A DNA stretch of 64,000 bases, taken from Phoronis australis (taxonomy: Eukaryota; Phoronida; Phoronidae). Location of the stretch: contig NMRA01000021.1 of NCBI GenBank assembly GCA_002633005.1, positions 98,052 through 162,051 of the forward strand, given 5' to 3'. Position 1 is the first letter of the stretch. Each line of letters starts with the position of its first letter. The position numbers and the translations under genes were made by a program. The notes below the pieces were generated by a model that saw only the letters and a program-made list of their open reading frames with translations, ran no database searches and was not told where the DNA came from. Positions 12,901 to 23,271 of the stretch are shown here, piece by piece.

Positions 12901-14185
12901 TCCTTTTTCAGTTCTAATAACTGTGCTCAGTGGTTGAGACGCTTGCTGTCAGCTTTGGTATATCAGTAACAATTTTGTCATTTGACTTGAGCCGTAGTTT
13001 CAGAAATTTATTTTAAAAACAATTCAGCAGCAATTCAGCTGTTGAGGCATACAGTGTTAGCATTGTACATTTACTGCTCACAGTGTCACTCTGAAAGATT
13101 CAAAATGCTTTTGAGATACTGAAATATGCCAGATTGACCTGCAAAAGTGTGATGTTTCGCTTTAACTGGTCTTGATGTTGAACCAGAAACATTTATGTAC
13201 TATAAGACATACCAATTTTTTACTTCCAATATCTCTGAGATTAATGGACCAAAAACCAAGCTAATTCCAGTTTATTTTTGTTAAAAATAAATATTAAATA
13301 TTGTCAAAATCTTGTTAGGTAATTTTAAAACAGTCAGTATACAGCTATAGTACCTGTCCTTTCAATCTACACTCTATGTGGCCTCTTTCAATAATAAAAT
13401 GCAGTCTTTTTTTCCGTTTTGAAATTAAGTAATGCTTTAAAGTTTCTGAATTTCTTCTCGATAGAAAAAAAGGTCTGTTGAGAGTGGTCTGTTGAGAGTG
13501 GTCTGTTGAGAGTGGTCTGTTGAGAGTGGTCTGTTGAGAGTGGTCTGTTGAGAGTGGTCTGTTTGCGGCTAAGTCATCACTGTGGCTGTTACATGTGTTG
13601 TTCAAATACAATAGTCACCGAAAAAATCCATTTTTGATCATTTGAATTGAAAATAAGAAACTGAAACACATCAGAAAAAGGAAGTTGACCTGATGTGCAC
13701 TATAAGGAGAATGTTTTCTTTATCAAAACACTGACAGTGTGTTAGATAGAAACATATATATCTTGATGAAAATTTGTCTATTTTTTCAAAATTATCAACA
13801 GGATATCGCTATATATAAAGGTTCAAGGTTCAGGTTTTTCAAAGTGCTTGAAGAGTAACTGCCATTTTTTGCTTATTATCTCATATCACGCGTAGTCTTT
13901 CTTCAACTTTCATATGGTGTTGCATCATCCAATGTTCTGTATTTTCCCAGAATGCTCGAGAGATTCCAGCAATTGTCCAACAGAATTACTTCGGCAATGT
14001 CTGCTGTATTTTTTCCCGATGTCCTTGAGGAATGGGTCGAGGTCAATGTACAGCCAAAGACGCGTAAACTGTCGGAGATACTCGCCAAAGGAGAACGGAT
14101 GATCTCAGTCGGTGCTGGAGTGAAGGGTACTGCGAGTAGCTGTAGTGGCGACGCTGGTGAGCAGATGGATGTGAATAATTTGTGA
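947..14185 (+). CDS. HEXD: Hexosaminidase D (GH20), 5'-incomplete, 12 exons
   Basis: The encoded enzyme removes terminal N-acetyl-hexosamines (beta-hexosaminidase activity, nucleocytoplasmic in vertebrates). Exons: 947-1001, 1414-1523, 2169-2335, 3680-3765, 4091-4277, 5267-5335, 5964-6159, 6621-6703, 8140-8221, 12019-12126 (or its copy 10513-10620), 12485-12574, 13951-14185. All introns are GT-AG and the phases join into one open frame of 488 codons plus stop. Family landmarks in order: [34 protein letters not shown], the GH20 acid pair in [63 protein letters not shown]. Human HEXD is about the same length, so only about 10 N-terminal residues should be missing. The last 25 residues are low-complexity (Gly/Ala/Ser) and probably not conserved. 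The exon pair at 10513 and 10969 duplicates the tenth and eleventh exons across an N gap. I am very sure of the identity; exon edges were set by eye. Confidence 0.95.
1795..1893 (+). repeat. 33-bp tandem repeat, 3 copies
   Basis: Three adjacent 33-bp units (1795, 1828, 1861), each containing TTACCCC(G/A)AAT and GTCTGTCAT, lie in the intron between HEXD exons two and three of this window. The unit length is divisible by three, which keeps a spurious reading frame open. Confidence 0.85.
3680..3765 (+). CDS. HEXD: HEXD catalytic-motif exon
   Basis: This exon starts in a split codon after TTTTCAG and ends exactly after GAG of GADE, followed by donor GTAATA. It encodes the strand carrying the H-x-G-x-D-E signature of GH20 enzymes (HVGADE). 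The Asp-Glu pair acts in substrate-assisted catalysis, Asp orienting the N-acetyl group and Glu as the general acid. Both residues are intact, so the enzyme should be active. Confidence 0.9.
4278..5266 (+). other. HEXD intron with a dispersed repeat
   Basis: No exon is seen here. About 4715-4835 contains the phrases TTGTTTGTCGGGTAAAATGG and GTTCTGATTGGTCAAT, which recur in inverse orientation at about 58850-58960. A second weaker similarity links about 5045-5210 to 7275-7440 (shared AAGCCCAGAAA and GTTAGTGATCTA). Confidence 0.5.
6704..8139 (+). other. HEXD intron, no gene seen
   Basis: This intron has a clear donor (GGTAAGG) and acceptor (TTTTTATAG). It holds part of the dispersed repeat shared with about 5.1 kb and two TTTCGTATACGAC-like phrases near 7790-7860. 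I see no coding exon or RNA gene. Confidence 0.55.
9873..10205 (-). other. Unexplained open frame in duplicated intron
   Basis: A 110-codon frame (residues include [17 protein letters not shown]) lies antisense to HEXD in the intron. The other copy of the duplication keeps an 86-codon version at 11384-11644 with a few substitutions and a frameshift near its start. I do not recognise a family. Its conservation between copies says little because the copies are nearly identical overall. It may be a TE remnant or chance. Confidence 0.2.
10513..10620 (+). CDS. HEXD: HEXD tenth exon, first copy of duplicated pair
   Basis: This exon encodes a 36-residue segment around [15 protein letters not shown]. 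It differs from the copy at 12019 by three bases, one of them changing an amino acid (Thr here, Ala there). Both splice sites are intact (TTTCAG and GTAGGT). It is followed at 10969 by the first 39 bases of the next exon, which run into the N gap. The exon is 108 nt, so inclusion of both copies would keep the frame. Confidence 0.75.
12019..12126 (+). CDS. HEXD: HEXD tenth exon, second copy
   Basis: This is the second copy of the 36-residue exon, followed by a complete next exon at 12485-12574 ([20 protein letters not shown]) and then the terminal exon. Because this copy is contiguous with the rest of the gene, it is the one to use in a gene model. Confidence 0.85.
12575..13950 (+). other. Last HEXD intron
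   Basis: The donor is GTATGT and the acceptor TTTTCCCAG. No coding segment is seen. It contains the 14-bp minisatellite at 13472-13569. Confidence 0.6.
13472..13569 (+). repeat. 14-bp minisatellite
   Basis: About 6.3 perfect or near-perfect copies of GGTCTGTTGAGAGT occupy the last HEXD intron. The lack of decay between units implies recent slippage or recombination, so it is likely polymorphic. Confidence 0.9.
13951..14185 (+). CDS. HEXD: HEXD terminal exon with stop
   Basis: After TTTTCCCAG, the exon encodes [16 protein letters not shown] and [19 protein letters not shown], the usual C-terminal helical region of HEXD. It continues through a Gly/Ser-rich tail to TGA at 14183-14185. Confidence 0.9.
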
Positions 14186-14359
14186 ATTAATTGGAAATTT
14201 TGTTTTGTTTCATTTTGATTCAGTTTTGTTTCTGAGGGCTGCTTTTGCAGAAAAATGAGACCGTGTATGTCAACAAAGGTGATGTAGGATACTTCGTCTC
14301 TACCCTTCTTGTTTAGCACATTGGCGACCTCTATCAGTATGAGCAACAGGGACTTTGAG

Positions 14360-14365
14360 AATAAA
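14360..14365 (+). promoter_or_regulatory. Candidate poly(A) signal for HEXD
   Basis: AATAAA lies 175 bases after the HEXD stop codon. A second AATAAA at 14907-14912 is an alternative. Which is used cannot be told from sequence. Confidence 0.4.
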
Positions 14366-14939
14366 CTATTGAACCTTTTGTTCCCAACACTCGTGCTGGT
14401 GTCATGGTGTGTACACTTGCATTAGCGACAAGGTGATAAATAGTGCAGCAACATTGTGGTTCACACATTGTATGCTGTGAATATTCCTCCAACTGTTGTC
14501 TGTGTGAATTCTCTGCAGTCAGGGTTAGTTTTTTGTGTGTGTGATTGTGTGCGACTTCACTGCATGTATTATGTGGATAGCTGGAATTTCTTGTATCAGT
14601 CACGCTGCCGCAGGATTTTAGTTGAAGGACTCTTGATTCCTGGTTGTTCTGTGTTTTCTTCTCAATGAATCCATGGATTTAGCAAAACGAAAAAATTCTG
14701 AGAGATGTTTTATGTTTGTCATTATTATGACAATGTATCATTTTGGCAATGTCAGTGAAAGTACATGCACACTTGGCTAGACACATCTCCACTTGTCCAC
14801 CATAACTTCATTTGTCGTTCGTTGATGCGGAACTCTTGAGCCCTACAACTTGATTTTTATGACTGCTGGTGATTGAGGCCAAATGAAACCATGTCATTTG
14901 GCTAGCAATAAACTAACTGTATGGGATATTTTTTCCTTG

Positions 14940-15260
14940 TTAATTACAGGGTTGATCTGTTGATTGACTTTGTGGAGTTGTCACCTCAAACTTTGTGTTG
15001 CCTTCAATGACGTAAACGACATTTCAATTTTTTTGTTTTTTATGTGATTGTTAATTACAAGGTTGATCTGTTGATTGACTTTGTTCGGTTGTAATCTCGA
15101 ACTTTGTGTCACCTTCAATAACAATGGTCCGACATGCGCGGCCTCCGCACATCTGGTACAAGATGTATCAAACTGCCTGCAATTATTTTCTTTTTCAATA
15201 ACACGAATGACATTTCAATTTTTGTTTTTTGCGCGATTATTAATTACAGAGTTGATCTGT
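14940..15260 (+). repeat. About 110-bp tandem repeat with an insertion
   Basis: The phrase GTTGATCTGTTGATTG(A/G)CTTTG, preceded each time by TTAATTACA, starts units at about 14940, 15052 and 15240. Units one and two share ACTTTGTGT(T/C)(G/A)CCTTCAAT and GACATTTCAATTTTT. The second unit is longer because about 80 unrelated bases (near CATGCGCGGCCTCCGC) interrupt it. Confidence 0.75.
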
Positions 15261-16646
15261 TGATTGGCTTTGTTTAACTCTGCTCTCGAGTCCGCCGTAC
15301 AGTCTATACCATTACTACTTTTGTGAGAATTCTCTTTGGTTGTCACACTGCAGCACAAATTTGGTGCTGCATTGGTGGACAGCATTTAAGCCTTTGTCGC
15401 AATCAATAGACAAGTATATGGGATGCTTATACATATCATGTTGTCCTGTGGAACTGCACAAAGTTGTGTACATTTCATGGACTTGTAGACTGGCCATAGT
15501 AGTGGAAGCAGCACGACTGTGTAGGTCTGGATGTACCCGTGGCAGCAAACGCAAGCATCAGTCGTTTCCAGTATTGTGCAATTAGCGCACTGACACCATG
15601 ACAAGTCATTTTTGGGTGGCATTCTCCTTTAAAAGAGACCTGAACTACATGTTTCATTATTTTAGAATGAATTTCGAAAGTATCAAGGTTGATTTCTGAC
15701 ATTCATAATTATCTTCATTAATACTTTAATTACCTATTCAAATATTAAGCTAATACCAAAGCACACATACACACGCACTCTGAATTATTTTGATAATTTC
15801 TACTTATTGTTATGTAAGGATTACCTTTCTTAAAGTCAACCAAGCTCTTCTCAATTATGCCGCAAACTACCAGTTTTGTACTACGTTGACGAAAACATGT
15901 ACAATGAATGTTACCTCATATTGCTGTTCTTTCTTAAGTATTAACGCACGACACGTGCCAACTCTTTCCTCTTACCAAACAAATCCGTCATCCTTTCACA
16001 GTACTGCAAAGGTAAGAATTTCATGGCTCAATCGATGACCAGAAGACTGGAGTTATCACGTAGCTAGCTTCAGCAACAACGTAATGTAGGACTTGCAGTC
16101 ACTCTACTGCATGAGTGTAATCATGTTGATGTGCATCTAAATCGTTTCAGTTTTCCTGGATATAGTTTTTATATCATGCAGTGTGTCTAGATGATCTTTG
16201 CAAAACATACACTCCATGTCATGCTCATGACTGCACGGAGAGTAGTGTTCAGCAGTCTTCGAGTCACTCAGTGCAAACTTTGTGCAGAGGTCTGCACACC
16301 GATTGTCCTAGGTTGTATGGAAACCATATTCACATTTCAGGTATTGTTTTGTATTTTTCAGTCTGGAGATGAGAATGTTCACATCTGTGCCATGTGCCTT
16401 CAGTAACACATTACTCAATAGCTTTATTAATAGTTAGCTGATTGAAGGCATCAGCACCCTCTTCAGCAACAACGCTTGCAGAGACTTCTGTTGAGATGCA
16501 CTACAGGTTTCAAGAATTTTTAAAATCATTCTCTTGCTCAGGTCGTTGAAGCCTTCCTCTGAGCAAAATTGTTGGTACTGCTTTATTATGCGAGCTGGGA
16601 TTACAGTTCGTATGACTCATTTTTCCCTATTGTTCATCTTAATGAC
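15261..16646. other. Intergenic stretch, nothing recognised
   Basis: Only short open frames without family motifs occur here. I see no RNA gene, repeat array or inverted repeat. Confidence 0.5.
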
Positions 16647-16932
16647 TTAAGTGCCGTACGCCACGTCCTGTAAAAGCATAGGCTGGCTTTTAAGTTCATT
16701 AAAATGATCTGTTTTCTCCTGATGCAACCTTGCCTGAGTAATCTTCTTGACAGGCAACTCTTCTCTCATGACAACTCGGCTTGCATGAATCCAGGCTTGA
16801 TAAGTTTCATGAACTGTTAACCCTAGTATCACCTCCTGTAGCTGCTGCTTAGAGTAGTCATGGGCAAATAATGGTCAAAATCTGTACCCTTGCCCTTGAA
16901 GATCCATCAAGCTATGCCTGTATCCAGTTTTC
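16647..16932 (-). pseudogene. C-terminal end of DUF7869-type protein
   Basis: Read on the minus strand, this stretch continues the DUF7869-type gene past its triplicated part (HDYSKQQLQEVILGLTVHET, then an Arg/Lys-rich tail ending at the stop near 16647). Only this leftmost copy has the segment. In the two copies to the right, the same point runs into the N-terminal region of the next copy instead. That makes it the original C-terminus. The link to the upstream part rests on position and orientation, not on one unbroken frame. Confidence 0.45.
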
Positions 16933-17154
16933 ATCATGTGGTGAAATTGTTCTCAGTGAACAGAATGATACTGTATAACATCACATTACCTACTGCATCT
17001 TTAAATATCATGTGGTGAATGTGTTCTCAGTGAACAGAATGATACTGTATAACATCACATTACCTACTGCATCTTTACCTATCATGGGGTGAATGTGTTC
17101 TCAATGAACAGAATGATACTGCATAACATCACATTACCCTCTGCATCTTTGCCT
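16933..17154 (-). repeat. 74-bp tandem repeat, 3 copies
   Basis: Units start at 16933, 17007 and 17081, each containing GAACAGAATGATACTG and AACATCACATTACC. On the minus strand they repeat a coding segment (GNVMLCSIILF). The same sequence occurs once at each joint of the 1.81-kb array (18721 and 20532), so it marks the breakpoint region of the larger duplication. Confidence 0.9.
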
Positions 17155-18720
17155 GTCACGGGCTGACTCTTCCATGTGTGTGAAGCTACAGACAGGTGGC
17201 AGTTATATGATGTAGACTCATGATGTTTGTACTTTAATTCCACAACTGGTGCAACATGTAGGGGACGTGGCATACAATTCTTTCAGCGTATACCCAAGTA
17301 CCAAATATCGCGAGTCCATCATAGATTAAACCTTTGAACTAGTCAGTTGGGTCACTCTTGTCATCCTTGTTGGACTCCTTGTCCTCATGTGAGCAACCAC
17401 TGTCAAAGCTGCTGACGTCATAGTACTTTGAAGTAGACTTCTTGCTGTAATAGTGCATGGCCCAGTCTTGTGTAATTGAAATTTGAATTGATGTGGGACG
17501 GAGTGAAACCTCATCTTGTTTAAATGTGGCCTGAGCCTGTCAGCAACATTATACATTTGTGTTACATATTTCGTTTTGGGCTCAGGACTGAATGAGTTGT
17601 GAAAAGCATTCATCACCTCAGTTATCATTTGGGCAGAATGTAAATGTGAAGAAAACCTTGAGAACACCTGATATACATCTTCACGAGTGTGCCCAACCAT
17701 CAGAAATCCACTTTTTATCTTTTGGAAAATTCGTAATTGTGCACAATAGCTCTTGTCACATGAACCTTTAGTTTTCACATGCTGCTTAGAAATTTGCTGG
17801 TGCGCTTGAACCCTGGCAAGGAAGTTTTCTTTTGATCCATGCCATGCACATCTATTTTCGGTTGTTGCACCTGGCTTTTGTGAAGTGTTTGTAATGTTTT
17901 CTTCTCTCTGCTGTAAGAGATACGATTTGTTATTAGTAAGTCAAGTGTCTTGCATAGTAGTGCAAATGAGATGTTTTCACAAACTCACTACTTCATGGTA
18001 TAACTGCATGGGTACTTTCTTGCTTTCGGCAAGTTTTTCTTTAAGCTCCATGGGTGTCATACAACCCTTCCTTTTACAATTAGAGATTAAGCTCTCTGAC
18101 GGAGCATTACAACTGCTGCTAATAGCCATAGAGAGGGACTTGCGCAGTGTGGCACTATACAGCATACACCTACAACATCTTTGACCTTGCCAGATGAGGA
18201 GTTCACAACCTGCATGTCTTAATTGTTGACTGACAGTTATACAATTCCCGATATGCCAGAACTGACTGTGCCTGACTACCCGATATGCCACACCCAACAG
18301 GGACTAAGCACTGTAAGTCCTCCCTATCAAAAGCACGACACACCTCAAACATAAATAAGCTATTCAGTAGCCTACTTACATCACTGACAGACTTATATAG
18401 TTTGGGTGAGCCAGTCCAAAAATCAATGGAAGCAGGCAACACTTTTGAGTGAACATTCACATGAGCAGAAAAATCTGAGACTTTCACAGAGGGGTTGTTA
18501 CTTTCATTTAGACTGACATATTGAATACAGTTATACTATGAGTAGTAAAAATATCCTTCTGTTGGCTCAACGTATTTCAGAGACTCTTTCAGTTTCTCAT
18601 ATGCAGTGTCTTTGTACAACACGTCAGTGTCTGTACCTGGACTAACGAGAACGGGGCCACTGTCCAAGATGACATAAAATTCTTCCGCATGATGACCGTC
18701 AAGGTCCATCTTTTCTCCAT
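17106..18720 (-). pseudogene. DUF7869-type gene, leftmost unit, internally deleted
   Basis: This unit contains the middle of the N-terminal module (TDTDVLYKDTAYEKL, REDLQCLVPVGCGISG), the Cys-pair segment (CCRCMLYSATLRKSLS) and part of the DUF7869 half (GFLMVGHTREDVYQVFSRF). Relative to the other units it lacks about 195 bp between GFFDL and RIFQKIK, which removes the LQLDNC motif region. It also shares the frameshift before the Cys-pair segment with both other units. GHTHED has become GHTRED. It cannot encode a working transposase-like protein. Confidence 0.75.
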
Positions 18721-20531
18721 GAACAGAATGATACTGCATAACATCACATTACCCACTGCATCTTTGCCTGTCACGGACTGACTCTTCCATGTGTGTAAAG
18801 CTACAGACAGGTGGCGGTTATAAGATGTAGACTCATGATGTTTGTACTTTAATTCCACAACTGGTGCAACGTATTGGGGACGTGGCATACAATTCTTTCA
18901 GCGTATACCCAAGTAATAAATATTGTGAGTCCATCACAGATTAAACCTTTGAACTAGTCGGTTGGGTCACTCTTGTCATCCTTGTCGGACTTCTTATCCT
19001 CATGTGAGCAACCAATTGTCAAAGCTGCTGACGTTGTCATAGTACTTTGAAGTAGACTTCTTGCTGTAATAATGCATGGCCCAGTCTTGTGTAATTGAAT
19101 TTTGAATTGATGTGGGACGGAGTGAAACCTCATCTTGTTTAAATGTGGCCTGAGCCTGTCAGCAACATTATACATTTGTGTTACATATTTCGTTTTGGGC
19201 TCAGGACTGAATGAGTTGTGAAAAGCATTCATCAACTTAGTTATCATTTGGGCAGAATGTAAATGTGAAGAAAACCTTGAGAACACCTGATATACATCCT
19301 CATGAGTGTGCCCAACCATCAGAAATCCACTTTTTATCTTTTGGAAAATACGTAATTGTATGAGCATAGCACACTGTCCTAGAATATACACATTCTTATT
19401 TTCTCTGTAGCAGTTGTCCAGTTGTAGATAGAGCACTGGTCGCAAACTGTCACGAAGAGTGCACAATGTCGGCAAAAGTAAATTGGCTGACATTGGGACC
19501 CTGTCCCCACTGTCCCAAATCAAAAAATCCATACCCTATTGTTCTGTGCACAATAACTCTTGTCACATGAACCTTCAGTTTCCACATGCTGCTTAGAAAT
19601 TTGCTGGTGCGCTTGAACCTCGGCAAGTAAGTTTTCTTTTGATCCATGCCATGCACATCTATTTTCGGTTGTTGCACCTGGCTTTTGTGGAGTGTTTGTA
19701 ATGCTTTCTCCTCTCTGCTGTAAGAGATACGATTTATTATTAGTAAGTCAAGTGTCTTGCATAGTAGTGCAAATGAGATGTTTTTACAAACTCACTACTT
19801 CATGGTATAACTGCATGGGTACTTTCTTGCTTTCGGCAAGTTTTTCTTTAATCTCCATGGGTGTCATACAACTCTTCCTTTTACAATTAGAGATTAAGCT
19901 CTCTGACGGAGCATTACAACTGCTGCTAATAGCCATAGAGAGGGACTTGTGCAGTGTGGCACTATACAGCATACACCTACAACATCTTTGACCTTGCCAG
20001 ATGAGGAGTTCACAACCTGCATGTCTTAATTGTTGACTGACAGTTATACAATTCCTGATATGCCAGAATTGACTGTGCCTGACTACCCGATATGCCACAC
20101 CCAACAGGGACTAAGCACTGTAAGTCCTCCCTATCAAAAGCACGACACACCTCAAACATAGATAACCTATTAAGTAGCCTACTTACATCACTGACAGACT
20201 TAAATACTTTGGGTGAGCCAGTCCAAAAATCACTGGAAGAAGGCAACACTTTTGAGTGAACATTCACATGAGCAGAAAAATCTAACTGAGACTTTCACAG
20301 AGGGGTTGTTACTTTCATTTAGACTGACATATTGAATACAGTTACACTTTGAGTATTAAAAATATCCTTCTGTTGGCTCAACGTATTTCACAGACTCTTT
20401 CAGTTTCTCATATGCAGTGTCTTTGTACAACACGTCAGTGTCTGTACCTGGACTAACGAGAACGGGGCCACTGTCCAAGATGACATAAAATTCATCCGCA
20501 TGATGACCGTCAAGGTCCATCTTTTCTCCAT
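18721..20531 (-). pseudogene. DUF7869-type gene, middle unit
   Basis: This unit keeps the DUF7869 core in one frame at 18954-19532: DFLIWDSGD, LYLQLDNCYRENKNVY and GFLMVGHTHEDVYQVFSRFS, with the preceding IDVHGMDQKKTYLPRF at 19450-19677. These motifs (GMDQ, QLDN-x-x-x-EN-K-N, GHTHED) are the family hallmark; a DDE/RNase H-like role is assumed, not shown. The minus strand then runs through MPRPQYVAPVVELKYKHH and at 18721 changes into the next unit. A likely 80-90 bp intron (GTGAGT to TCTCTTACAG or a variant) lies before the GMDQ segment. Confidence 0.75.
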
Positions 20532-22519
20532 GAACAGAATGATACTGCATAACATCACATTACCCACTGCATCTTTGCCTGTCACGGACTGACTCTTCCA
20601 TGTGTGTAAAGCTACAGACAGGTGGCAGTTATAAGATTTAGACTCATGATGTTTGTACTTTAATTCCACAACTGGTGCAACGTATAGGGGACGTGGCATA
20701 CAATTCTTTCAGCATATACCCAAGTACCAAATATCGAGAGTCTATCACAGATTAAACCTTTGAACTAGTCGGTTGGGTCACTCTTGTCATCCTTGTCGGA
20801 CTTCTTGTCCTCATGTGAGCAACCAATTTTCAAAGCTGCTGACGTTGTCATAGTACTTTGAAGTAGACTTCTTGCTGTAATAATGCATGGCCCAGTCTTG
20901 TGTAATTGAAATTTGAATTGATGTGGGACGGAGTGAAACCTCATCTTGTTTAAATGTGGCCTGAGCCTGTCAGCAACATTATACATTTGTGTTACATATT
21001 TCGTTATGGGCTCAGGACTGAATGAGTTGTGAAAAGCATTCATCAACTTAGTTATCATTTGGGCAGAATGTAAATGTGAAGAAAACCTTGAGAACACCTG
21101 ATATACATCCTCATGAGTGTGCCCAACCATCAGAAATCCACTTTTTATCTTTTGGAAAATACGTAATTGTATGAGCATAGCACACTGTCCTAGAATATAC
21201 ACATTCTTATTTTCTCTGTAGCAGTTGTCCAGTTGTAGATAGAGCACTGGTCGCAAACTGTCACGAAGAGTGCACAATGTCGGCAAAAGTAAATTGGCTG
21301 ACATTGGGACCTTGTCCCCACTGTCCCAAATCAAAAAATCCATACCCTATTGTTCTGTGCACAATAACTCTTGTCACATGAACCTTCAGTTTCCACATGC
21401 TGCTTAGAAATTTGCTGGTGCGCTTGAACCTCGGCAAGTAAGTTTTCTTTTGATCCATGCCATGCACATCTATTTTCGGTTGTTGCACCTGGCTTTTGTG
21501 GAGTGTTTGTAATGCTTTCTCCTCTCTGCTGTAAGAGATACAATTTATTAGTAGTAAGTCAAGTGTCTTGCATAGTTTGCAAATGAGATGTTTTCACAAA
21601 CTCCACTTCGTGGTATAACTGTGTGCGTACTTTCTTGCTTTCCGCAAGTTTTTCTTTAAGCTCCATGGGTGTCATACAACCCTTCCTTTTACGACTAGAG
21701 ATTAAGCTCTCTGACGGAGCATTACAACTGCTGCTAATAGCCATAGAGAGGGACTTGCGCAGTGTGGCACTATACAGCATACACCTACAACATCTTTGAC
21801 CTTGCCAGACGAGGAGTTCACAACCTACATGTCTTAATTGTTGACTGACAGTTATACAATTCCCGATATGCCAGAATTGACTGTGCCTGACTACCCGATA
21901 TGCCACACCCAACAGGGACTAAGCACTGTAAGTCCTCCCTATCAAAAGCACAACACACCTCAAACATAGATAACCTATTAAGTAGCCTACTTACATCACT
22001 GACAGACTTAAATACTTTGGGTGAGCCAGTCCAAAAATCACTGGAAGAAGGCAACACTTTTGAGTGAACATTCACATGAGCAGAAAAACCTGAGACTTTC
22101 ACAGAGGGGTTGTTACTTTCATTTAGACTGATATATTGAATACAGTTATACTTTGAGTAGTAAAAATATCCTTCTGTTGGCTCAACGTATTTCACAGACT
22201 CTTTCAGTTTCTCATATGCAGTGTCTTTGTACAACACGTCAGTGTCTGTATCTGGACTGTCAAGAACGGGGCCACTGTCCAAGATGACATAAAACTTATC
22301 CGCATGATGACCGTCAAGGTCCATCTTTTCTCCATGGTGACTGCCAACATTGAAATAGGGAATTTCCCAAAATGATGAACGGACTGAATGATCTAATAAT
22401 GACTGTTCCTGTTGCTGACTCACACCTGAATATGGATGTTCAATGTGTCATGTTACAACTCTTCCTCTTTTCCTCCTTGCTGCGATACCAAACTTTTTGT
22501 GTTTTGGTGGTTTTGGCAT
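20532..22519 (-). pseudogene. DUF7869-type gene with original N-terminus
   Basis: A splice-acceptor-like AG precedes ATG at 22519, which opens with a basic stretch (MPKPPKHKKFG, then ARRKRGR). The frame meets one TGA at codon 24 and then runs from 22423 to 21818 through SSFWEIPYF, FYVILDSGP, TDTDVLYK, SKYNCIQY, SDFWTGSPK, REDLQCLVPVGCGISG and AYRELYN. A frameshift follows, then CCRCMLYSATLRKSLS and a Glu/Lys-rich coiled segment, then GMDQKKTYLPRF and the DUF7869 core (QLDNCYRENKN, GHTHEDVYQVFSR) down to 20765. The N-terminal module is homologous to that of the P-type transposase at 25640-28752. It is a pseudogene as it stands. Confidence 0.75.
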
Positions 22520-23095
22520 CTTCTGAAACACAGAAAGTTACATTATGTGAAGTCTATTCAAAATATAGATCTTTATGTCTTACAGTCGCTACTTGAAGAT
22601 TTAATTTTTTACACAACTTTTCAACAGTTAAAAGTAGACCCATAAAACTAAATATTTTGAAATCTAGATGGTCTCAAGTTCTATATTATGAATTTTGCAC
22701 ATCAATCATTCAACCAGAGCTACAGAAAATGTTTTACCTTCTTTTAGTGTTATATCTCAAGGAAAGTATTTAATAGATTATTCATTGAATTACACCAGAG
22801 ACTTCCAAGACCAATCGGGAACAAATATGGCGATAGCAAACAAGGCAAAACAACGCTATCGCGAAGTCTCGCGCGGCGATCATTATATAGCGAGACTGTG
22901 GTTATCTTTGTTGTTTGAAGCCATTGCCTGTCCTTTTGATATTGGTCCAAGGGGACATTACTGTTAACATGAACAAAAAATCAGTAGTTCACTTAAGGGT
23001 TTTTACTTTGCATTTAAAATGCACAATGTTATTCAATTGATAAAATCAAACTGAATCTCTCAACATGATCATAGTTGTGATAAGAGCATACTTAC

Positions 23096-23271
23096 CTTGA
23101 AAGCTTGGAAGTACTGGCAGTCGCAGTCCTCCAAGAGCTCTAGCATCGCTTTGTAGTTAGTATGATGTGCAATTACCTGCTTCATGAGAGTATACACAAT
23201 GCGAGAACACCCTTCCAGGGCAAAGTGCTCAGTATTTCCAATTGAAGTCAATGCACGTGGCAGTGTATTAC
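23096..23271 (-). CDS. Candidate internal exon, unknown gene
   Basis: Read on the minus strand, AAATTCAG precedes an open 176-nt segment (TSIGNTEHFALEGCSRIVYT, LELLEDCDCQYFQAFK) that ends at a strong donor, AAG then GTAAGTATG. A further possible exon upstream (about 23512-23590, NFSLVEVNEDATLPS, followed by GGTAAAAG) ends in a compatible place. These may be 5' exons of the DUF7869-type gene that follows on the same strand, or of another gene. I do not recognise the sequence. Confidence 0.4.

Larger units (their letters stand above)
17106..22335 (-). repeat. 1.81-kb tandem array, 3 units
   Basis: The units are 17106-18720 (about 195 bp shorter through an internal deletion), 18721-20531 and 20532-22335. 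They are nearly identical over their length. Each joint reads CTTTTCTCCATGAACAG on the plus strand, where N-terminal coding sequence abuts C-terminal coding sequence. The unit is therefore the middle of one gene duplicated head to tail. No Ns occur at the joints. Confidence 0.9.

Noticed and set aside
13345-13611. 88-codon minus-strand frame with a repeated peptide
   Set aside because: The repeat peptide is just the translation of the 14-bp minisatellite in a HEXD intron.
22830-22905. GC-rich patch with GCGATAGC / GCTATCGC pairing inside an open frame
   Set aside because: The stem is only 8 bp and the 90-codon frame has no motif. Not enough to call a hairpin RNA or a gene.
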